In this document: positions 30,709 through 35,088 of the stretch, piece by piece
How positions within the stretch are numbered: the first letter of the stretch is position 1
How the letters are laid out: every line of letters begins with the position of its first letter
Origin: Chloroflexota bacterium
GTDB taxonomy: Bacteria; Chloroflexota; Limnocylindria; QHBO01
Assembly (NCBI GenBank): GCA_013816405.1
Contig: JACDEL010000026.1
Coordinates: 1 to 35,088 of the forward strand
Direction of reading: 5' to 3'
DNA: 35,088 bases
The notes under the pieces: generated by a model
Told to the model about the DNA's origin: nothing
Database searches by the model: none
What the model saw: the letters and a program-made list of their open reading frames with translations, nothing else
Made by a program: the position numbers and the translations under genes

Positions 30709-32079
30709 GTGGACGACGCTCCCGAACAGCGCTACGCTCCGCCGCCGTCCGGGCCGCGGGCTTCACTCGCCGCATTCCTCTCATTCCTCTTCCCAGGCCT
30801 TGGGCAGGCGTACAACGGGGAGTCGGGACTTGCGTTGCTGCTGGCTGCCCCGGTCGCGATCCTTGTCGGGCTGGTGGGGTTGGTCCTCGCGACGGCCTCA
30901 TCCCAGGTCCTCGCCCGCCTCTTTGACGTGCGCTTCCTGATCGGCCTGATCGTGATGGACCTGGTGCTGCTGGGCTGGCGACTCATCGCCGTCCTGCAGG
31001 CCCATGGTCACTGGGCTCGTCCAAGTCTCCGCAGTCGAGCGACCTGGGCCACGGCGTTGCTGGTCGCCGTCACGCTGGCGATGCATGCCATCCCCGCGTT
31101 CTACGCCGTGAAGGCGATCGACACCCTCGGCAGTGTTGCCCTGGGTGGCCTGCATGGCCCAACGCTGAGCAACAGGCTTCCCGCATTCGATCGGCTGGGG
31201 GAGCCATCCGGGCAGCCGGACGTCGGCGCGGGCGAGCGCGTCAACGTCCTGCTGGTGGGGATCGACAGCGCCCCGGGGCGAACCACGCAGCTGACTGACA
31301 CGATGCTGGTTGTCAGCCTCGACCCGGATGGATCGAGTTCCGCCATGATCTCCGTACCAAGGGACCTGTATGGGGTTCCGCTGCCGGACGGCACGCCGTA
31401 CAACCAGAAGCTCAACTCGCTGATGGCGGACGCCGCAGATCATGGAGCTGACTTCCCGCTCGGTGGCGTGGGCACGCTCAAGGCGACCATCGGCAAGTTG
31501 CTCGGACTCCCGATCCACTATTTCGGGGCCATCAACCTGCTCGGTTTCAAGCAGACCGTCGACTCCATCGGCGGTGTGAACATGACCGTCACACGCGCGG
31601 TCAGCGACCCCACCTACGTGGACGAGTACGGTCACCAGATTGGCTTCTACATTCAGCCGGGCGAGTACTACATGAACGGGCGCACGGCCCTCGCCTTCGT
31701 GCGCTCAAGGAAGGGGGTCGGCGACAGCGACTTCACGAGGGCCGATCGACAGCAACAGCTCCTGACCGCTATCCGCGACAAGCTCACAGCCGGCAACCTC
31801 TTGCTGGCCCTTCCGGGGTTGCTCGATGCGGTCAAGAACACCATTGCCACGGACGTGCCCGCGGGGCGCCTGGCGGAGCTCGCCCAGGCCGTCCAGGGAG
31901 CCGACATGTCCGAGCTGCAGCGGGTCGTCCTCCAGCCGCCTGACTTCATGCGGGCGGATCCGTTCTCGAGCGCCGGCTACATCCTTGTCCCGGACCTCGA
32001 AGCGATCCACGCCATCGGCGACCAGCTAGTGAGCGGCGGCACGATCGGCCCTACCGCCGAACCATCCGCCTCCCCGTAG
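30709..32079 (+). CDS. LytR-CpsA-Psr (LCP) family protein with extra N-terminal membrane domain
   Basis: LCP proteins transfer undecaprenyl-linked glycopolymers to the cell wall. Here the LCP domain spans about 178-375 of 456 residues: VNVLLVGIDSAP, TQLTDTMLVVSLDPD, AMISVPRDLYG (Arg of the lipid-phosphate site), SIGGVNMTV, ALAFVRSRKGVGDSDFTR and DRQQQLL, the full motif set. Unlike most LCP proteins with one anchor, it has four or five hydrophobic segments in residues 20-150, beginning with SFLFPGLGQAYNGE, a motif of TM2/PGLGQ membrane domains. GTG 30709 begins directly before that domain; no Shine-Dalgarno is evident. It is divergent from the DUF3048 gene by 50 bp. Confidence 0.9.
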   Translation: MDDAPEQRYAPPPSGPRASLAAFLSFLFPGLGQAYNGESGLALLLAAPVAILVGLVGLVLATASSQVLARLFDVRFLIGLIVMDLVLLGWRLIAVLQAHGHWARPSLRSRATWATALLVAVTLAMHAIPAFYAVKAIDTLGSVALGGLHGPTLSNRLPAFDRLGEPSGQPDVGAGERVNVLLVGIDSAPGRTTQLTDTMLVVSLDPDGSSSAMISVPRDLYGVPLPDGTPYNQKLNSLMADAADHGADFPLGGVGTLKATIGKLLGLPIHYFGAINLLGFKQTVDSIGGVNMTVTRAVSDPTYVDEYGHQIGFYIQPGEYYMNGRTALAFVRSRKGVGDSDFTRADRQQQLLTAIRDKLTAGNLLLALPGLLDAVKNTIATDVPAGRLAELAQAVQGADMSELQRVVLQPPDFMRADPFSSAGYILVPDLEAIHAIGDQLVSGGTIGPTAEPSASP

Positions 32080-32087
32080 CCGACCGC

Positions 32088-32093
32088 TAGACT
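32088..32093 (+). promoter_or_regulatory. -10 hexamer (TAGACT) for near-leaderless PLP-enzyme gene
   Basis: TAGACT ends 10 nt before the ATG at 32104, in a 24-bp gap after the LCP gene. The predicted leader is only a few nucleotides. The same hexamer serves the diguanylate cyclase promoter at 27942. Confidence 0.5.
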
Positions 32094-32103
32094 CGGATCG
32101 GTC

Positions 32104-33288
32104 ATGCCGGGTTTCGCCACTCGCGCCATCAAGGCAGCCAGCCGGGTTCCCGCTGCCCCCCAGGCGCCCGTCAACGTTCCGATCTACCAGACCAGCACGT
32201 TCGAGGTCGGCAGCGCGCTGGAGCTCGCCGAGCTGCTCGAGTTCGCCAGGCCCGGCCATTCCTACAGCCGCTATTCGAACCCGACCCACGCCGCCCTGGA
32301 GGAGGCACTGGCCGACCTGGACGGTGCGGAGGCGTGTCATGCCACCGCCTCCGGGATGGCCGCGATCCACGGGGTGGTGATGTCGTTCCTGCGCACGGGC
32401 GATGAGCTGATCATCCCGCGGGCGGTCTACGGCGGCGTCGTCGGCCTCTCGCGCACGCTCCTCGCCCGAGCCGGGATCACGGTGACTGCGGCTGACACCA
32501 CGGATCCGGCCATCGTCGCCGAGGCGATGGGCGATCGCTCGCGCCTGGTGTGGCTCGAGACGATCAGCAATCCCACGACCGCGATGGCGGACATCGCCGC
32601 CATCTGCGAGTTCGCGCACGAGCGGGGCGTGGCGGTTGCCGTCGATAGCACGTTCGCCTCGCCCTACCTGTCCAAGCCGCTCGCCCTGGGTGCCGATGCG
32701 GTGGTCCACTCCACCACCAAGTACATCGGTGGGCACTCGGACCTGACCGGTGGCGCAATCCTGGGCAGCGCCGCGGTGGTCGCGGCCGCCCGCGAGATCG
32801 TGATCAACGCGGGTGGCAACGCGGCGCCGCTCGAGGCGTTCCTCGCGCTGCGCGGTCTCAAGACGCTTGCACTGCGGATGGATCGGCACAGCGCCAATGC
32901 TCTCGCTGTGGCTCAGGCCCTGCAGGGGGCTCCCGGGGTCGACTCGGTCCGGTATCCTGGCCTGGCATCGCACCCGCAGCACACGCTGGCGCTGCAGACA
33001 CTCCGCGACGGCATGGCGGGTGGCATGCTGGCGCTCGAGCTCTCGGGCGGACGAAGGGCCGGCGAGCGGTTCCTCGACCTGCTGCAGGTGGCCGTGCACG
33101 CCACCAGCCTGGGCTCCGTCGAAACCCTGTGCAGTCATCCCGCGTCCTCCTCCCATCGTCAGCTGAGCGACGCCGAGCTCGCGGAGGCAGGGCTGACCCC
33201 GGGGATGATTCGCGTCTCCATCGGCCTTGAGGATCCGGAGGATCTTGTCGCGGACCTGGCCAACGCTGCCGCGGGCGCAGCCACGTAG
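32104..33288 (+). CDS. Cys/Met-metabolism PLP enzyme (cystathionine gamma-synthase/lyase type)
   Basis: A 394-residue PLP enzyme of the trans-sulfuration family. Motifs are PIYQTSTFEV, the phosphate-clamp YSRYSNPTHAALE (about 54-66), HATASGMAAI, YGGVVGL, VWLETISNPT, the PLP-ring Asp in VAVDSTFASPYL, the Schiff-base Lys206 in HSTTKYIGGHSD, and MIRVSIGLEDPEDL at the C-terminus. These do not separate cystathionine gamma-synthase from gamma-lyase or methionine gamma-lyase; the family's gamma-synthase name is used broadly. It is 15 nt upstream of a well-marked resB start. Confidence 0.9.
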   Translation: MPGFATRAIKAASRVPAAPQAPVNVPIYQTSTFEVGSALELAELLEFARPGHSYSRYSNPTHAALEEALADLDGAEACHATASGMAAIHGVVMSFLRTGDELIIPRAVYGGVVGLSRTLLARAGITVTAADTTDPAIVAEAMGDRSRLVWLETISNPTTAMADIAAICEFAHERGVAVAVDSTFASPYLSKPLALGADAVVHSTTKYIGGHSDLTGGAILGSAAVVAAAREIVINAGGNAAPLEAFLALRGLKTLALRMDRHSANALAVAQALQGAPGVDSVRYPGLASHPQHTLALQTLRDGMAGGMLALELSGGRRAGERFLDLLQVAVHATSLGSVETLCSHPASSSHRQLSDAELAEAGLTPGMIRVSIGLEDPEDLVADLANAAAGAAT

Positions 33289-33304
33289 CAGGCGGAGGAC
33301 TCCC

Positions 33305-34585
33305 ATGAGCCGATCGACGGCACTGGCCGCCAGGCGCGGCAGGCGTGCCGATCGAATCGCGCTCGCCGCACAGCGGCTCTTGCAATTCCTGGCCGATGCG
33401 CGGCTTGCCGTCGCGCTGCTCCTGGTTGCTGGCGCCTGGAATGCCGCGGCCGCCGCGCTTCCCTCGGGCGCTGGGCTCCTCGCGTCGCCGCCGTACCTCG
33501 TGCTGCTGGGGCTGATCCTCTGCGCCGGCATGGCGAGCGTCGCCGTCCGTCTCCCCGCTGCGTTGCAGGAGTGGCGCCGCCCACCGGTCCTGGCGGAAGG
33601 CGCCGATGTGCTGGTGGCGACCATCGCCGTCGAGCGCCGCCTGGATGTCGCGTCCCGCGCAACCCTGGTCGCGCTGGCTCGCGACGCCGGCTATCGGGTA
33701 CTGGAGCATGGAGGAGGTGATCGCTGGTCGATCGCCGGCACAAGGCGAGGGTGGTCGCGACTTGTCGGCCAGCTCAGCCACCTGGCGCTCGTGCTCATGC
33801 TCCTTGGGGCGGCGGGTGGTCGGGCATTCAGCACCGAGACAACGTTCAGCCTGCTGCCCGGCGAGCAGGCGCTACTGGATGCGCCGCACTCGGGATTCAC
33901 CGACGCGCTTCGCCTCGACCATTTCGACGCAAGGTTTGGTTCGGACGGGCGGCCGCTCAGGCTGGACGCGACCGTGACATTCCTGCAAGACGGGAAGCCT
34001 GCCGGCACGCGGCTGGTGCAGGTGAACCGGCCCGGCGAATTCGCCGGCTACCTGGTCCACGGCTGGACCTACGGCCCCGCCGTGCGCCTCCGCGTTGCGA
34101 CCCTCGGCGGCCAGCCGCTGCTCGACGCGCCGGTGCCGCTGGACGGGGTCATCGGCGGTAGGCCGTCGGCCTTCGCGGAGCTGCCGTCCGCGGGCATGAC
34201 CCTGGGGCTGACGCTACTTGACGCCGACGCGAATGAGATCTCCGTTACCGCATCCGACGGCAGTGGCGTCGTCGACAGCGCTCGGCTGCGGCCCGGCGAA
34301 GAACAGCGGATGGGATCGGTGACGGTTCGGCTCGTCGGATTCGACGCGTACCTCACCTTCCTCTCGCGCCGGGACCCGGGGATGGGGATCCTGTTCGCGG
34401 GGGCCGCGCTGCTCGTAGCAAGCCTCGCGATCGCGCTCTGGCTGCCGCGACGGCGGATGACGCTTCGGAACGTTGACGGAGGGCTGAGGTTCGTCCTCCG
34501 CGGGGAGCGCTTCGATCGTCCGGATGGCGAGCTAGCGAAGCTCGTCGCGCGGTTGACGGACGCAATCCGACCTGTCGGCGCATGA
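33305..34585 (+). CDS. resB: ResB-family cytochrome c biogenesis protein
   Basis: ResB/Ccs1 works with the haem channel CcsA/ResC in system II cytochrome c maturation. The 426-residue protein has two close N-terminal membrane segments (about 33-50 and 61-80), a third at about 155-175 (QLSHLALVLMLLGAAGG, with the His that ResB proteins carry near the membrane face), a large extracytoplasmic beta-rich domain (about 180-355; VQVNRPGEFAGYLVHGWTYG) and a last membrane segment (about 360-380) followed by a short cytoplasmic tail. The ATG has GGAGG 6 nt upstream. The stop overlaps the next ATG. No ccsA gene lies on either side here, so the partner must be elsewhere. Confidence 0.88.
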   Translation: MSRSTALAARRGRRADRIALAAQRLLQFLADARLAVALLLVAGAWNAAAAALPSGAGLLASPPYLVLLGLILCAGMASVAVRLPAALQEWRRPPVLAEGADVLVATIAVERRLDVASRATLVALARDAGYRVLEHGGGDRWSIAGTRRGWSRLVGQLSHLALVLMLLGAAGGRAFSTETTFSLLPGEQALLDAPHSGFTDALRLDHFDARFGSDGRPLRLDATVTFLQDGKPAGTRLVQVNRPGEFAGYLVHGWTYGPAVRLRVATLGGQPLLDAPVPLDGVIGGRPSAFAELPSAGMTLGLTLLDADANEISVTASDGSGVVDSARLRPGEEQRMGSVTVRLVGFDAYLTFLSRRDPGMGILFAGAALLVASLAIALWLPRRRMTLRNVDGGLRFVLRGERFDRPDGELAKLVARLTDAIRPVGA

Positions 34586-35088
34586 CCAGCCTGCTCGACC
34601 TGTGGCGGGCGGTCGACCCTGAGGCGCGGCTCGTGTCGGGCAGCGTGACGCGACTCGGTGACCTCGCCCGCGGCGTTCTTCGCACCCGGGCCGCCGCGCC
34701 CCACCTTCCTCCGGCCGTGGACGGCGAGCTGCTGGTGGTCGACGGGTCCCTCATCCGAGGGAGGCCGCTCGACGTCCTCCTGGCGACCCTGCAGGCGGCG
34801 GAGCTGCGTCCCGTTGGCCTGATGATCGCGGGCCTGGCCGGACCGCCGCGGCTCGAAGCGGCCGAGAGCTCGCTCCCGATCCTCGCCAGCGGCAGGAGCG
34901 CGGCGGACCTCACCGATGCCATGGACAGCTACCTGCGCGACGAGCCGGGGCACCTCCTGCGGCTGGGCCTCGACCTCCGCCTCGCCGCCGCGGAGGCGGC
35001 GCTTGCCAACCCGGAGCCAGCCGCTCCAGCAGGGCTGGTAGCGGCCCGGCTGCGCCGCGGTGTGGCCGTCACAGCCGACGGGGAGCTG
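34582..35088 (+). CDS. PucR-type N-terminal domain protein, truncated by window end
   Basis: An open frame of 169 codons continues past the window end. ATG 34582 overlaps the resB stop (ATGA). The visible part resembles the PucR ligand-binding domain of purine-catabolism-type regulators: a leader LLDLWRAVDPEARLVSG, a strand VDGELLVVDGSLI, then LRPVGLMIAGLAGPP and an alpha-beta repeat ending near ASGRSAADLTDAM. The DNA-binding C-terminal half, if present, lies outside. Calling it a regulator is inference from this N-terminal half only. Confidence 0.5.
   Translation, partial: MTSLLDLWRAVDPEARLVSGSVTRLGDLARGVLRTRAAAPHLPPAVDGELLVVDGSLIRGRPLDVLLATLQAAELRPVGLMIAGLAGPPRLEAAESSLPILASGRSAADLTDAMDSYLRDEPGHLLRLGLDLRLAAAEAALANPEPAAPAGLVAARLRRGVAVTADGEL

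Noticed and set aside
1-35088. CRISPR array, insertion sequence, prophage or integrated element
   Set aside because: No short regularly spaced direct repeats, transposase or integrase motifs, or terminal inverted repeats were seen. The one tRNA gene has no visible attachment-site duplication of its 3' end.

Overview
This is a gene-dense, GC-rich bacterial chromosomal segment. Coding covers nearly everything and no gap exceeds about 300 bp. I see no insertion sequence, phage gene or CRISPR array. Many starts are GTG or TTG, several genes look leaderless behind TAGnnT-type -10 hexamers, and the content (GlgE glucan pathway, MreBC, LCP protein, ResB, DUF3048, Cys-pair repeat surface protein) suggests a Chloroflexota-like lineage, or less likely an actinobacterium. 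The taxonomic call is inference from gene content only.

Layout. 1-178: probable 3' end of purL, with a broken frame at the window edge. 191-1831 (-): membrane GGDEF plus HD-GYP c-di-GMP protein sitting inside the purine cluster. 2073-5282: purF-purM-purN operon. 5303-7654: double zinc-ribbon membrane protein, CPBP (CAAX-like) membrane protein, RadC. 7786-8604: secreted Cys-pair repeat protein with a C-terminal anchor. 8680-9870 (-): lipoprotein of the glucose/sorbosone dehydrogenase family. 9923-15881: alpha-glucan cluster, glgE and glgX (+) meeting glgB (-) on one shared CTAG. 16021-17953: mreB-mreC. 18114-22493: two adjacent secreted multidomain proteins, one with a caspase/gingipain-like His/Cys signature and one a GH18 glycosidase, both ending in the same two-repeat, SH3-like cassette. 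22608-24762: rph, rdgB and a polyprenol-phosphate mannosyltransferase, overlapping by 4 bp. 24867-27727: triple-parvulin foldase and a MazG carrying half of a tetrapyrrole-methylase domain. 27769-27845: tRNA-Pro(TGG). 28014-29537: second membrane diguanylate cyclase, convergent on a DUF3048 protein (again sharing CTAG stops). 30709-32079: LCP ligase with extra N-terminal membrane segments. 32104-33288: cystathionine gamma-synthase-like PLP enzyme. 33305-35088: ResB and the start of a PucR-like protein running off the window.

Most of the window is housekeeping: purine synthesis, storage glucan, cell shape, nucleotide-pool sanitation and envelope assembly. The least explained parts are the secreted proteins. 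The strongest candidates for something undescribed are the pair at 18114-22493, where two unrelated catalytic heads carry a homologous C-terminal targeting cassette, and the Cys-pair repeat protein at 7786-8604. The recurrent -10/leaderless start pattern is the clearest genome-wide regulatory signal visible here.
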